Shown piece by piece: positions 20,536-32,810 of a DNA stretch of 64,000 bases (within the stretch, counting starts at the first letter, position 1; each line of letters begins with the position of its first letter). A program made the translations under genes and the position numbers. The stretch is from Capra hircus (Eukaryota; Chordata; Mammalia; Artiodactyla; Bovidae), in NCBI RefSeq assembly GCF_001704415.2, contig NC_030808.1:85224594-85288593 (forward strand). The letters run 5' to 3'. The notes under the pieces were generated by a model. The model searched no databases. It was not told the origin of the DNA and saw only the letters and a list, made by a program, of their open reading frames with translations.

Positions 20536-21764
20536 AAAATAGAAGACTCCACTTGTGATATTGCAGCAGTTCTGATGTGGGTTACAGGTTTCGTGATCTT
20601 GGCTAGGCCAGGAAGCAGCTTGAACTCCTGGAGTGTCCAGCCCCAGAATTTGAGGTGAACAGAGGAGGTGCTTCATGTAAGGAAGGAAATGGACTGGGAC
20701 AAGAGAGATAATATCACCGTGGGTAATGGGCCTGGTATTAGAAAAACATGTCTCTCTGACTTGTTTCTATTTCCACATTTTTGGCAGAGACAAAGATATA
20801 AGAAACATTTCACTTTCTTCTTGACTCTGAGTTTGGAAAAGTAACAGCAAAAACAAAGAGAAATAGCAATTTGCATTCAGCCCTGCGGAGAGAATAGGGG
20901 TGTCAGGGCCTGGTGACTTGAGGAGCCCTGCACCATTGCATTGTGGGGGCCAGGGCTGACAGACCACTCTCATGAGGGATTGGTGGTGGTGATGCCTGAT
21001 CTGATTTTGAAAAGGAAACCAGAAATCAAAATTTTTAAAACTGTGAATTCTCCTGTCAACTTACTTAAAAAATTATGAACACTCTGCAAATGGACAGTGA
21101 ATGAGTCAGATACTCATATATTTGGACTAGATCCTGCACTTAGATTGCAGGTTTGCAGGCTCTGCAAGGGCAACAATTCTGTCTCCATCTGTAGTGAAGT
21201 AAGGGTCCAACAGAATCATAAGAGCAACACTATCTCCTTCCTTCTCCACTAACCAATAGCCTGAGGCATAATATTTTGAATAAGAGCACTCGAGACAACA
21301 GGCCTGGACTTAGAACAGAAGGAAAAAAACTTCAGACTTTTTACATGGAAATATATCAAGGTCTAACAGAAGTAATCTCTAGTTCTTGATTTATAAATGT
21401 GTATCTCATTGCCTATATGTCAAATATGGCCCACACTACTTTTAAAGTGCTAAAATTTGTCAGAGAGAAATTGTCAATGTGGTGGGATAATTTCCCTCCC
21501 TTCCTCTGTTAGGTCAAGTGTTAATCTCATAATGAAATGCCCATGTTTATATGTTAAATTCCTGTTGCAGAAAAACAAAAGTATAAAACACAGATTAATT
21601 TAACCCCAGTGTAAAATTACAAAACAAATTGATCTGGAACTAGTGTTTAGTTATTTCCAGTTACAATAAAATATTTTAAAACAGATAACCCCAAAAAAAC
21701 TACTCTAAAGCTATCAGACACCAAGTCAACTTTCAGTCACAGAGCATTAATTGGGTTGTGTGTG
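20536..21764. other. Unassigned DNA
   Basis: About 1.2 kb, mixed composition, no transposon or gene recognised. Small frames (20673-20973) have no domain. Confidence 0.4.
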
Positions 21765-21877
21765 TGCGTACTAAGTCGCTTCAGTCATGTCTGACTCTTT
21801 GTGACCCCATGGACTGCAACCTGCCAGGTTCCTCTGTTCATGGGATTCTCCAGGCAAGAACACTGGAGTGGGTTGTT
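21765..21877 (-). mobile_element. Bov-A SINE fragment
   Basis: Single A-like unit, minus: 'AAGTCGCTTCAGTCATGTCT' to 'ACACTGGAGTGGGTTG'. Preceded by a short GT run. The tRNA-like head is absent. Confidence 0.88.
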
Positions 21878-22977
21878 GGTTAGCTGTTAGAAATTCACTA
21901 GTGAGGTGAGTCATAAACCCAATAATCTCTTAGGCTATTTCTTTCTGAAAAACTGAACGATTCAACTTACAGAACCATGTGCATCCAACACTATGCTAAA
22001 TACTCTTTTCATCTCTATTTTCTTAACACTTTCCTCTTGCCTATTTTCCAGGGCTTCTGCGGACATGTCAGAGCTTTATGATTCACTGTCAGCTTTCCTG
22101 GTTTGGATTTATTTTCCTCTTACTTCTTCTAAGGGGGCCTGGTGACATGGGGGAGATGGTGGACAAGGAGGCAGGCATGCTTCTTGCTTTAGTTCACCCA
22201 GCTTCACAGGGCTAACAAATTTTCAGTGTGGCTTCCTACACACCAGCTCCACCTGACTGCATCTTACCTGGTGTGTGACCTTCAGTTAAAAATTCCAGCA
22301 GCGTGCAACTTGTCTTTGGCAAATGAATTGTAAGTATGCCAGCTGCCAGATGTCTTCATTTTTAAAACACCTTCAAAACTGCTTCTGGCACAGTTCCATA
22401 AACAAAACAGGCTAAGCTGTAACTCTAGTTTCCATGCTGTGAGCAAAAGAAGAGGGGGTGAGGGAAGCAGATGGAGGCAAGAAAAAATGTATTGCCTTCA
22501 CATCTTGAAAAAGAGATAAATGAAAGTGAAAACAGAACCCAGCTACCCTTATCAGTAAACATTTGGATGAAGAGTTATCTGTGACCTGCGATATGTTCAA
22601 TATGCACATGAATAGTCACTTTAAACAATATAGTCATTTGAAATACTGTGATTTTTATAAGTCTAACAAAATAATGATGAAACACTTTCCTAAAAAAAGA
22701 GAATTTCTGGCTCCTAAGATAATAGATAGATGTAAGCCTAGGGAAACCTATAAAAAATCAAATAACCTTGCACAATGCAAAATTTTCTTGCTGTCCAAAG
22801 TAGGATTTTGAAGTGGGAGAGTTGAAAAGAAGATTCCAGACGTGGAGGATGGCCCTCAATTCCTGTCCTGTCAAAAGTCTTTTTCAGAACTTTTTAATGG
22901 ATTAAATAATTAAGCTACGCTCTATAAGGGGACAAATTTAAAGAATAAGGCAGTTTGCATACATTTAGAATGACTGA
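21878..22977. other. Unassigned DNA
   Basis: 1.1 kb without recognised repeats or genes. Mixed composition with CCT-rich parts at 22090-22260. Confidence 0.4.
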
Positions 22978-22987
22978 CATTCCTAAA
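22978..22987. repeat. Left TSD of tRNA-SINE monomer
   Basis: CATTCCTAAA, exactly repeated at 23088-23097. Confidence 0.88.
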
Positions 22988-23087
22988 GGGGCTTCTCTGG
23001 TGTTTGAGACAGTAAAGAATCTGCCTGCAATGCAGGAGACCTTGGTTCGATCTCTGGATCAGGAATATCCCCTGGAGAAAGAAACGG
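22988..23087 (+). mobile_element. tRNA-Glu SINE head only (100 bp)
   Basis: Contains the tRNA-like head ('GGGGCTTCTCTGGTG', 'GGTTCGATCTCTGGATCAGG') and stops at 'CCTGGAGAAAGAAACGG', before the A-like body found in every Bov-tA here. A perfect 10 bp TSD flanks it, so this short form seems to be what was inserted rather than a later deletion. It may belong to an older monomeric cetartiodactyl tRNA-SINE type. Confidence 0.85.
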
Positions 23088-23097
23088 CATTCCTAAA

Positions 23098-23316
23098 ATT
23101 CTGTAATATCCATGTTACTCTGGAAGTAATTGAAGCCCAGAGAATGGATAAAATTTAGGTGTGTTTTAGTCAGAATTATTGGGAAAGTATGACACTGAAT
23201 TTGAACTTAAGAATATAAAAAAAACAGACATTCACACTTGAGCCAAGAAGAAGGTCAGAATATGGCAATTTAGGATCAAGTCAAATTAGTTCAGTATTAA
23301 TTACATATTGATTATT
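23098..23316. other. Unassigned spacer
   Basis: AT-rich; nothing recognised. Confidence 0.4.
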
Positions 23317-23500
23317 TCAGTTCACTTGCTCAGTCGTGTCTAACTCTTTGCAACCCCATGAATCGCAGCACGCCAGGCCTCCCTGTCCATCACCATCTCC
23401 TAGAGTTCACTCAGACTCACGTCCATCGAGTCCGTGATGCCATCCAGCCATCTCATCCTCTGTCGTCCCCTTCTCCTCCTGCCCCCAATCTTTCCCAGCA

Positions 23501-24364
23501 TCAGAGTCTTTTAAATGAGCCAACTCTTCGCATGAGGTGGCCAAAGTACTGGAGCTTCAGCTTTAGCATCACTCCTTCCAAAGAAATCCCAGGGTTGATC
23601 TTCAGAATGGACTGGTTGGATCTCCTTGCAATCCAAGGGACCCTCAACAGTCTTCTCCAACACCACACTTCAAAAGCATCAATTCTTTGGCTCTCAGCCT
23701 TCTTCACAGTCCAACTCTCACATCCATACATGACCACAGGAAAAACCATAGCCTTGACTAGACGGACCTTAGTCAGCAAAGTAGCGTCTCTGCTTTTGAA
23801 TATACTATCTAGGTTGGTCATAACTTTTCTTCCAAGAAGTAAGTGTCTTTTAATTTCATGGCTACAGTCACCATCTGCAGTGATTCTGGAGCCCAAAAAA
23901 ATAAAGTCAGACACCGTTTCCACTGTTTCCCCATCTATTAGCCATGAAGTGATGGGACCAGATGCCATGATCTTCGTTTTCTGAATGTTGAGCTTTAAGC
24001 CAACTTTTTCACTCTCCTCTTTCACTTTCATCAAGAGGCTTTTTAGCTCCTCTTCACTTTCTGCCATAAGGGTGGTGTGATCTGCATCTCTGAGGTTATT
24101 GATATTTCTCCTGGCAATCTTGATTCCAGCTTGTGTTTCTTCCAGTCCAGCATTTCTCATGTTGTACTCTGCATAGAAGTTAAATAAGCAGGGTGACAAT
24201 ATACAGCCTTGACTTACTCCTTTTCCTATTTGGAGCCAGTCTGTTGTTCCATGTCCAGTTCTAACTGTTGCTTCCTGACCTGCATACAGATTTCTCAAGA
24301 GGCAGGTTAGTTGGTCTGGTATTCCTATCCCTTTCAGAATTTTCCACAGATCATTGTGATCCAC
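23501..24364 (-). pseudogene. BovB RT C-terminal half remnant (287 codons)
   Basis: RTE-type RT: 'LRNLYAGQEATVRTGHG', 'KGVSQGCILSPCLFNFYAEY', then the C-terminal 'YGCESWTVKKAE' and 'WCWRRLLRVPWIARRSN'. The catalytic box that reads YADD elsewhere is 'RDADHTTLMAE' here: Tyr changed to Asp and the second Asp to His. That should abolish polymerisation even if the frame were whole. Confidence 0.9.
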
Positions 24365-24559
24365 ACAAAGGCTTTGGCATAGTCAATAAAGCAGAAATAG
24401 ATGTTTTTCTGGAACTCTCTTGCTTTTTCCATGATCCAGTGGATGTTGGCAATTTGATCTCTGGTTCCTCTGCCTTTTCTAAAACCAGCTTGAACATCTG
24501 GGAGTTCACAGTTCACGTATTGCTGAAGTCTGGCTTGGAAAATTTTGAGCATTACTTTA

Positions 24560-25333
24560 CTAGCATGGGAGATGAGTGCAATTGTGCGGTAGTTTGAGCA
24601 TTCTTTTGCATTGCCTTTCTTTGGAATTGGAATGAAAACACCTTTTCCAGTCCTGTGGCCACTGCTGAGTTTTCCAAACTTGCTGGCATATTGAGTGCAG
24701 CACTTTCACAGCATCATCTTTCAGGATTTGAAACAACTCAACTGGAATTCCATCACCTCCACTAGCTTTGTTCGTAGTGATGTTTTCTAAGGCCCACTTG
24801 ACTTCATATTCCAAGATGTCTGGCTCTAGATTAGTGATCACATCATCATGATTATCTGGGTCGTGAAGATCTTTTTTGGACAGTTCTGTGTATTCTTGCC
24901 ACCTCTCCTTAATATCTTCTGCTTCTGTTAGGTCCATACCATTTCTGTCCTTTATTGAGCCCATCTTTGCATGAAATGTTGCCTTGGTGTCTCTAATTTT
25001 CTTGAAGAGATCTCTAGTCTTTCCCATTCTGTTGTTTTCCTCTATTTCTTTGCATTGATCGCTGAAGAAGGCTTTCTTATCTCTTCTTGCTATTCTTTGG
25101 AACTCTGCATTCAGATGCTTATATCTTTCCTTTTCTCCTTTGCTTTTCACCTCTCTTCTTTTCACAGCTATTTGTAAGCCCTCCCCAGACAGCCATTTTG
25201 CTTTTTTGCATTTCTTTTCCATGGGGATGGTCTTGATCCCTGTCTCCTGTACAATGTCACGAACCTCATTCCATAGTTCATCAGGCACTCTATCTATCAG
25301 ATCTAGACCCTTAAATCTATTTCTCATTTCCAC
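24560..25333 (-). pseudogene. BovB linker and RT N-terminal remnant (257 codons)
   Basis: Begins in the region between endonuclease and RT ('NRFKGLDLIDRVPDELW'), passes a Lys/Arg/Glu-rich helical linker ('KRREVKSKGEKERYKHLNAE') and enters the RT fingers ('NKASGGDGIPVELFQILKDD'). It goes out of frame after 'TQQWPQDWKR'. Upstream partner of the RT remnant at 23501-24364. Confidence 0.88.
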
Positions 25334-25369
25334 TGTATAATCATAAGGGATTTGATTTAGGTCATACCT

Positions 25370-25994
25370 AAGTCAATTAATAAATTATTTAGTTATTATT
25401 AAATTATTTTGATCAGTATCTTTCAGTTGCTCTCAAGATATAAATGGACACATCCTATATGAACTACACAATGGAATAAAATTAAAAGTAAACTGAGCAA
25501 GGAAAAGACATGTCAATGACTTATATTCTGCTTTCATTAAACTCTGAGCATAAATTGTGTTATCCATCTCATATTTAAAATATTTAATCTTATCTTTAAG
25601 TGACTAGATATCTACACTTTGCAAGAATATGGACATGCCTAAAAAGTGGTAGGGGGTTATATATAGAAGACACATTGCTATGAGGCCCAACGAGGAAAAT
25701 AAAACCTCTTCTTTATACCTATCAATAAATACAAAAATCTCAATTTTTATTATTAGGAGTCTTACAGAAAGGAAATGGGCTAAAAAAATAAGTGAGACGC
25801 ATTGGTCTTAGAAAATATACATCACTGGCAAAACGATGAAAAAGGAGGTTTATTTTTTTAACTTTCGATTCTACAGTCCATAATTTTTCAATTAATCACA
25901 CATTCTTTGTGCATGCCTTCCACTTTCCCACCTCTGTAGATGATAACAGCATAATCTATTTTCTGTACCTATCCTTAGCATTCATTCCTGTTTA
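25370..25994. other. Unassigned AT-rich DNA
   Basis: No gene or transposon recognised. Confidence 0.4.
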
Positions 25995-26115
25995 TTTAAT
26001 TTTTATCTATTCTGTAAGTTTTGGTTCAAATGCAATAACCTCTATGAACTTAACCCGGTTTCCTCTAGCTCCATTGAAAGGAATCTCTTTCCTACACTAT
26101 TCCTATAGCAGAATC
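25995..26115 (+). mobile_element. L2 remnant, left of BovB
   Basis: 'GTAAGTTTTGGTTCAAATGC', 'CCTCTATGAACTTAACCC' and 'GCAGAATCA' follow the L2 3' region. Interrupted by BovB; continues at 27083. Confidence 0.6.
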
Positions 26116-27082
26116 AACAGTTAGAACTGGACATGGAACAAGACTGGTTCCAAATAGGAAAAGGAGTACGTCAAGGCTGTATATTATCACCCTGCTTATT
26201 TAACTTCTATGCAGAGTACATTATGAGAAACGCTGGACTGGAAGAAACACAAGCTGGAATCAAGGTTGCCAGGAGAAATATCAATAACCTCAGATATGTA
26301 GATGACACCACCCTTATGGCAGAAAGTGAAGAGGAGCTAAAAAGCCTCTTGATGAAAGTGAAAGAGGAGAGTGAAAAAGTTGGCTTAAAGCTCAACATTC
26401 AGAAAACGAAGATCATGGCATCTGGTCCCATCACTTCATGGCTAATAGATGGGGAAACAGTGGAAACGGTGTCTGACTTTATTTCTTTGGGCTCCAGAAT
26501 CACTGCAGATGGTGACTGTAGCCATGAAATTAAAAGACGCTTACTCCTTTGAAGAAAAGTTATGACCAACCTAGATAGTATATTCAAAAGCAGAGACATT
26601 ACTTTGCCGACTAAGGTCCGTCTAGTCAAGGCTATGGTTTTTCCTGTGGTCATGTATGGATGTGAGAGTTGGACTGTGAAGAAGGCTGAGCACTGAAGAA
26701 TTGATGCTTTTGAACTGTGGTGTTGGAGAAGACTCTTGATAGTCCCTTGGACTGCAAGGAGATCCAACCAATCCATTCTGAAGGAGATCAGCCCTGGGTG
26801 TTCTTTGGAAGGAATGATGCTAAAGCTGAAGCTCCAGTACTTTGGCCACCTCATGCGAAGAGTTGAATCATTGGAAAAGACTCTGATGCTGGGAGAGATT
26901 GGGGGCAGGAGGAGAAGGGGACGACAGAGGATGAGATGGCTGGATGGCATCACGGACTCGATGAACGTGAGTCTGAGTGAACTGCGGGAGATGGTGATGG
27001 ACAAGGAGGCCTGGTGTGCTGCGATTCATGGCATCACAAAGAGTTTGACACGACTGAGCAACCGAACTGAACTGAACTGAAC
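26116..27082 (+). mobile_element. BovB LINE, 5'-truncated, 0.97 kb
   Basis: Starts in the RT palm ('ACAGTTAGAACTGGACATGG') and ends with the BovB tail (GAACTGAACTGAACTGA, 27082). The frame at 26133-26552 has 'GVRQGCILSPCLFNFYAEY' and 'LRYVDDTTLMAE', that is YVDD instead of YADD. The frame breaks at 26552. Inserted in an L2. Confidence 0.96.
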
Positions 27083-27235
27083 TCTCTCTATTCACTTTCT
27101 ATCTTCTCATCTGTTTCCCTGTCTACACTGTGAGCATCTTGAAGACTGAAATCATGTGCATGTTTGAAACCCACAATTAGTATACCATGCACGGTCCTAC
27201 TCCTCAGTTAATGCCAGAATACTACTGGATGTCTT
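27083..27235 (+). mobile_element. L2 remnant, right of BovB
   Basis: 'CATCTGTTTCCCTGTCTACA', 'CTGTGAGCATCTTGAAGAC' and the following decayed tail continue the L2 left at 26115. Confidence 0.6.
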
Positions 27236-27578
27236 CTAGCCTTTGGGTCAGTCACCAGTGCCCTCATCCTGCCCTCTCTCTATGGTTTATTACACAGTAG
27301 GCCTTTTTTATGCCTGAAGCCTAACTTCTCAAACAGATTCTATTTTTATTCCATTTGTTCTGTCTGGTATGCTATTAATTTGTGGGTAAACAGGCATTAT
27401 AATGGATAATATGAAATGTGGCTTCCAAGTAACATAAATTGGATTTTAAAAGAAGTAAGGACCTTGATTTAAACAGCCCTGGAGTAGAATAGAGGGATAC
27501 ATTTTCTGAGAATTTTAGTGATCTTCATTCTTAGCAGAATAAATGCGCATAGAGCTATGTATGAATATATATGGTGGC
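27236..27578. other. Unassigned DNA
   Basis: No gene or transposon recognised. Confidence 0.4.
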
Positions 27579-27774
27579 GATTTAGACGCTAAATTGTGTC
27601 CAACTCTTGCGACCCCATGGACTATAGCCCACCAGGCTCTCTGTGGGATTTTCCAGGCAAGAATATTGGAGTGGGTTGCCATTTCCTCCTCCAGGGGATC
27701 TTCCCAACCCAGGGATCGAACTCAAGTCTCCTGCATTGCAAGTGGATTCTTTACCTCTGAGCCACCAGGGAAGC
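27579..27774 (-). mobile_element. Bov-tA SINE
   Basis: tRNA-Glu SINE, minus; head ends 'GAGCCACCAGGGAAGC' at 27774. One small deletion in the body near 27640 relative to other copies here. Confidence 0.94.
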
Positions 27775-28984
27775 AATGAACACACGTAGAGAAAAGTAAT
27801 AGTAATAGGTAAGGAAGGAATAATAAAAATATTAACAAATGACAAAGAAAATGAACTGAAGATTTAATGTACTATACCCAAACAATTTGAAAACCATGAA
27901 GTATTAAAATTTCAACTCCTAAAAGTTTTTCCCCAAACTGAGAAAAATAAACTGGCTTCTTGAAACTGGTATGCTTTTTTTTTTTAAAAACAATCAATCC
28001 TGATTTTAGTTTGACTCTCAGTTTCTTAGAAGGGCTTGAGTACCTCACCCTGAAACCTCACAAAAATTGCTCCAGGATGTCTGACCTGAGCTTCATGTAT
28101 ACTGCTGTAACTGATGTGGCAGAAGGAGAACCTTGGCAGCAGCTGGGAGAAAAGAAAGACACCCAGAAATTAAATTGAAGTTAATTATAGTTCTTACAGA
28201 TTTTTTTCCCCAGACCTGATTCTTGGTGTTCAAAAAAGAAGAAAAGTTCTCAATACAACTTCAACATGACAGTGCCAGCATCACATCTAAGTGTGTTCTT
28301 AGGGGCCTGGGGAGTCGGGAGACTTGTAGCTGTTCATGTCATTATGGCAAACTAATGTTTGGGGGTCTGGAGATAGTGAGAGTATCTCTTCATCTATGCC
28401 TTGTGATGAAAAATGGATCAAGAATGATCTCATGTGAAAATATATGGTTTCCAAATACCCAGATACCCAACTTGAGTTTTATTCTCCCATATTTTAGGGG
28501 TACTCTGGGTTTGGGATACTGGTATATGATTAGTAGATAATCAGTGCTGACCTTAGGAACCCTCATCAGACTTTTTTTCTTTCAGGTTTATATAATTCCG
28601 AGTCTGATGATCCAAGGTAGCTGTTGGATCTGTCCTCTCTGAGCCTGTTTCTTCATCTAGAGAAGAGAATCATAAATGCTTCATATGACTGCTATGTGAC
28701 TCCATAAAAATGTTATCAGTACCTTACAGAGTATAGACTAGGTGCAGTGACAAGATGTATCTATAGCTATCTGGATTTTTATTTCACTAAGCAGAGTCTT
28801 TGATAAATTATTGGTTTGACGTGTCTCCAATTACATCACTTGAAAAAGTCTAGGAAATAATATCATTCTGAAATTTACTCTGTCCCCATAGGCAGAACTG
28901 ATTGATAGAGTGTCATGGAGCCACATGAGCTAAGCACTGTTGGAATTAGATAGGATTCTCTAGACTCAACACAAAGTATGGTGT
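27775..28984. other. Unassigned DNA
   Basis: 1.2 kb without recognised transposons. Frames at 27960-28178 and 28223-28540 show no known domain or splice-supported structure, so no gene is called. Confidence 0.4.
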
Positions 28985-29133
28985 GAGGATTAGCAACAGG
29001 GCATAATCTGGGGAGCCTGTGAGAAGTGCAGAATCTCAGGCCCCACCTAAACCTACAGAATCATAAACTGCATTTTAACAAGATCTCCTAGTGATGTATG
29101 TGTACATTCACAGCTGAGAAGCACTGTTTAGAA
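28985..29133 (+). mobile_element. MER20 (hAT-Charlie) DNA transposon remnant
   Basis: Non-autonomous element: 'GAGCCTGTGAGAAGTGCAGA', 'ATCTCAGGCCCCACCTAAAC', 'GCATTTTAACAAGATCTCC' and 'GAGAAGCACTG' in MER20 order. It never encoded a transposase. MER20 copies are known as enhancer donors in eutherian endometrium; nothing shows that for this copy. Confidence 0.72.
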
Positions 29134-29964
29134 TTCTGAAAAATTGATTTTTAAAAGATATAAGATCTAGATTATTCTATGGACACAAATCCTAACAGAA
29201 GTTAATTTTAAAAATCCTTAAAACTATTAAAAGAAAATTATCTCTTAGTGGAGGAAGAAAAGTAAGATTTTAAAATTAAAAGAGGAAACGTTGTAGATGT
29301 CTGAGGTTTCTGATGAGCTCAGATTTTTAAAATAAATGCATAGAATATGGAAGGAGGATGTGTCAGGCAAAAGATAGCCATAAATTCTTTTCTATTCCTC
29401 TTATTAAGAAGTGAAAACTAATACTCTCTCCTTGAATTTGGGCTGGAGTTAGTCATTAAGTCTGATTGATCTGTTTTCTAAATATGTATTAAAGTTGTTC
29501 TTCCATTTTTTTGGTGCTGATTTTGTTCAGTTTTCATCATTTCTCATCAACACGAATGAGAAAGACTCTAAACTGTTCTCCCCACTTTCAGTCTTGTGAC
29601 TGTCATTCTAAACAGGGAATTGGCTTCATACATTTATCAGGAATGAATGGAAATTTATAAATTGAATATGCTGCTTTACGAGCTAGTGACTTCTTAACAC
29701 TGGAAATGTTGAAATACTGTCAGTATACATCTTTTTTAATTAAAAAAAAAACCGCTTCTAAAGTCTTGCTTGATTTTATTCTATTACATTGTTAGAGTCT
29801 TCTTATTCCAAAATGAATTAAGAGAGCACACTGGAATTGTGCTTAAACTCTGAAAGAATCTACATGAAATTATATATACTGACCAAAATATATCACTTCT
29901 TGACATCCTAGGTGGGAACAACCAAGAATACATATAGATTGAGCAGGAGAAAATTTTATAAGTG
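29134..29964. other. Unassigned AT-rich DNA
   Basis: No gene or transposon recognised; poly-A patch at 29741-29750. Confidence 0.4.
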
Positions 29965-30660
29965 AAAATATTTATTGACCTTTTTAGATTTGTTATTTTT
30001 ATTGTTTCATTTTGTTATTATTGTTAATCCAAAAATTACAAAAGGAGGGAAACCAGCATATTCTTGTTCTAATATAGTCTATTTTGTATGTTGTATGTGT
30101 GGGTATTTCTCCAAAATTTATCCACGCACAGACATACACTCAGTGTGCCAGTCACTGTGTGCAATTTCATGTCTTGCTTTTATGGCTCTATCATAGTATC
30201 TGCTCATAGAGTTAAACGGCTTTGGTGATCATCATCTGTTTAATGTTTCATCTATTTGGCAGGCCACAATTTCACCCACCATTCCTCACTGATAGGACTA
30301 AAGGCTGTTTACAGTGTTTCTAGTTAAAAAATAAAGTTGATGGAATATTCTACAGCTTATAGCAAGCAACTTCATTTCCTAAATGATGTTCTCAGGCTAA
30401 ATTCCTAGTAGTAGGATGACTGGCCTCAGATGTTTCAGTGTTTAGGTTTGTACCATCAGCTGTATTTTCCCAAGGTCCCCGTCCTACTCCAACAAGCACC
30501 CATTGCAAGGAAACCTTAGCATAATTAAGTATTTTTTGAAAAATACATTTTTTGTTAACTTGTTGAACAGGAAATAGTACCTTATGATTGTTTTTATTTT
30601 GTTTCTAATTAAAATGAACATTTTCCTCCATTTCTGGTGAGTAATTCCCTTTTTTGTTTG
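29965..30660 (-). mobile_element. Ancient L1 (L1M/HAL1-like) remnant
   Basis: 'CTAAATTCCTAGTAGTAGG', 'GGTTTGTACCATCAGCTG' and 'ACTCCAACAAGCACCCA' give the antisense order of an old L1 ORF2 C-terminal/3' region. Decayed; left edge uncertain. Confidence 0.5.
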
Positions 30661-30823
30661 TTTCAATTGCCTGGTGATGTCCTACCACATATATGTATGT
30701 ATACCTGTTTGCCATACATAAAATATAGTGAGATGTTGAGTATTAAAAATCTACAGGTAAAGTCATCATTTGATAAACACCTGCTAATTCACCAGTCAAT
30801 TGATGACAGCTGCAGAAATCTAT

Positions 30824-31027
30824 GGGACTTCCCAGGTGGTAAAGAATCTGCCTGCCAAACAGGAAACATGGGTTCAATCCTTGGGTGGGGAAGATCCCCT
30901 GGAGAAGGAAATGGCAACCTACTCCAGTACTCTTGCCTTCTCTCATGGACAGAGAAGCCTGGTAGGCTACAGTCCATGGGGTTGCAAATAGATAGACGTG
31001 ACTTAGCGACTAAGCAGCAGCAGCAGC
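30824..31027 (+). mobile_element. Bov-tA SINE
   Basis: Sense tRNA-Glu SINE: head 'GGGACTTCCCAGGTGG', body, and an AGC-repeat end at 31014-31027. AATCTATG (30817-30824) and AATCTGTG (31028-31035) may be an 8 bp TSD with one mismatch. Confidence 0.94.
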
Positions 31028-31585
31028 AATCTGTGTCTCACACTGTGGGTTCTACAAACCTATAACTAGTAGATGCTTTTCCTCTTTGAAATGACTGAGG
31101 TCATGGTAGATCAGGACTGGTTCTGGGAACTAAGGACACCACCTGACCCCCGACTCTTTTTAATTTCTACCTATTAATGGAACAAATTTCAAGCCCCTTC
31201 TCCAGTTTCGCTCCTATTCTCTCCTGCCCTCCACCATACGAAGTGGACCTATTTTCTAGAACAGTGTTCCTTAGCTATCCCTTTGATAAAGATCTGACAT
31301 AACGTAAGAATAGACACAGCAAGGCAAAGAGAGAGCAATGCAGTGACTATGATCAATGAGGAGGTCTGCAAGGATGTGTCTAATTGTCCATCTCTTTTAG
31401 CATAGCTAGCTGGTAGTCCTGAACTTGTGTAACAGTTTTTACAGGGCATCTGTTTGTTTTGTAACTTTCCCTCTTAGATCTCAGAAATTGGAGTAGATAA
31501 GTTCCAAATTCCTTTCCTCTTATATTACATAATATTAATAAGAGAGGTTGTGGCCATAAGAAACGATACTATGTAACATTTCCTA
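31028..31585. other. Unassigned DNA
   Basis: No gene or transposon recognised. Confidence 0.4.
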
Positions 31586-32790
31586 AGCCATACACAAAAA
31601 TAAACAAAATGGATCAAAGAGTTCAATGTACAACCCCAAATCATAAAACTCCTAGAAGAAAGCAGAACACTCTTTGACATAAATTGTAGCAATTTTTTTT
31701 TTTTGGATTTGTCTCCTAAGGCAAAAGAAATGAGATCAAAAATAAATAAATGGCACCTAATTAAACTTAAAAGCTTTTGCACAGGAAAAGAAATCACTGG
31801 CAAAATAGAAAGACAAGCTACTGAGCAGGAGAAAATATTTGCCAATGATATGACAGATAAGGGGTTAACACCTCATAAAACTCATTATCAAAAAGCCAAA
31901 CAACACAATCAAAAAATGGGTAGAAGACCTGGATAGACATTTTCCCAAAGAACACATACAGATGGCTAGCAGGCACATGAAAAGATGCTCAGCATTGCCA
32001 ATTATTAGAGAAATGCAAATCAAAACCACAATGAGACATCACCTCACACCTGTCAGAGTGGCTAACATCAAAAAGTCTACAAATAGCAAATGTTGGCAAG
32101 GATGTGGAGAAAAGGGAACTCATGTACACTGTTGGTGGGAATGCAAATTCATGCAGCCAGTATGGAAAACAGCATGGAGGTTCCTCAAAACACTGAAATC
32201 AGAACTACCATATGATCCAGCACTTCTACTCCTGGGTGTTTATCCAGAAAAGAGAGCCAATACCTTTCAAAAAGATACATGCACCCCAGTGTTCATAGCA
32301 GCACTATTTACAATAGCCAAGATATGGAAGCAACCCATGTCCTTCAACATAAAAATGGATAAAGAATATGGACTATTAATCAGCCATAAAAAATGAAATT
32401 CTGCCATTTGCAACAATGTGGGTGGACCTAGAGTGCATTAAGATTAGTGAAATAAGTCAGAGTAAGACAAATACCCTTATCACTTATATGTGAAACCTAA
32501 AAAATAACAAATGAATGCATGAAATAGAAACAGACTGACCGATATAGAGAACAAACGAGCAGTTACCGGTGGGGAGAGGAAAGGAGGGAGGGGCAAGATA
32601 GGGGTATGAGATTAAGAGACACAAACTACCAAGTGTAAAATAAGTAAACAAGATAGGGAAATATAACCATTACGTTATAACTACTTTAAATGGAGCATAA
32701 TTTTTTAAGTACTGAATCACCATGCTGTACATCTGAAACTAATACGGTAAATCAATTATACTTCAATAACAAAAACTTTCTATGCAAAAA
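31586..32790 (+). mobile_element. L1 LINE, 5'-truncated, 1.2 kb
   Basis: C-terminal part of L1 ORF2 and 3' UTR: 'CATAAAACTCCTAGAAGAAA', 'TTGCCAATTATTAGAGAAAT', 'TGCAAATTCATGCAGCCAGT', then 3' UTR ending 'TCAATTATACTTCAATAAC'. The frame at 31962-32396 (144 codons) carries the ORF2 C-terminal Cys-rich stretch ('CWQGCGEKGTHVHCWWEC'). No start or RT domain, so dead on arrival. Confidence 0.88.
31962..32396 (+). pseudogene. L1 ORF2 C-terminal remnant (144 codons)
   Basis: Shows the conserved C-terminal Cys/His segment of mammalian L1 ORF2 ('CWQGCGEKGTHVHCWWEC') followed by 'FMQPVWKTAWRFLKTLKSEL' and 'PYDPALLLLGVYPEK'. This region is thought to bind nucleic acid in the ORF2 protein. It ends near 32396 at a decayed C-terminus. 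Part of the truncated L1 at 31586-32790. Confidence 0.85.
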
Positions 32791-32810
32791 AGCTAATATA
32801 CTATGAATTG

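Larger units (their letters stand above)
23317..25369 (-). mobile_element. BovB LINE, 5'-truncated, 2.05 kb
   Basis: BovB 3' end at left (23317), running through RT and the RT-endonuclease linker to 25369. There it stops before the endonuclease domain. Two long frames survive (23501-24364 and 24560-25333) but are separated by a frameshift, and the catalytic box is mutated. Dead copy. TSD not clear in AT-rich flanks. Confidence 0.96.

Noticed and set aside
27960..28540. Two small plus-strand frames as exons of a host gene
   Set aside because: No known protein similarity that I recognise, no clear splice or coding bias. They could not be supported.
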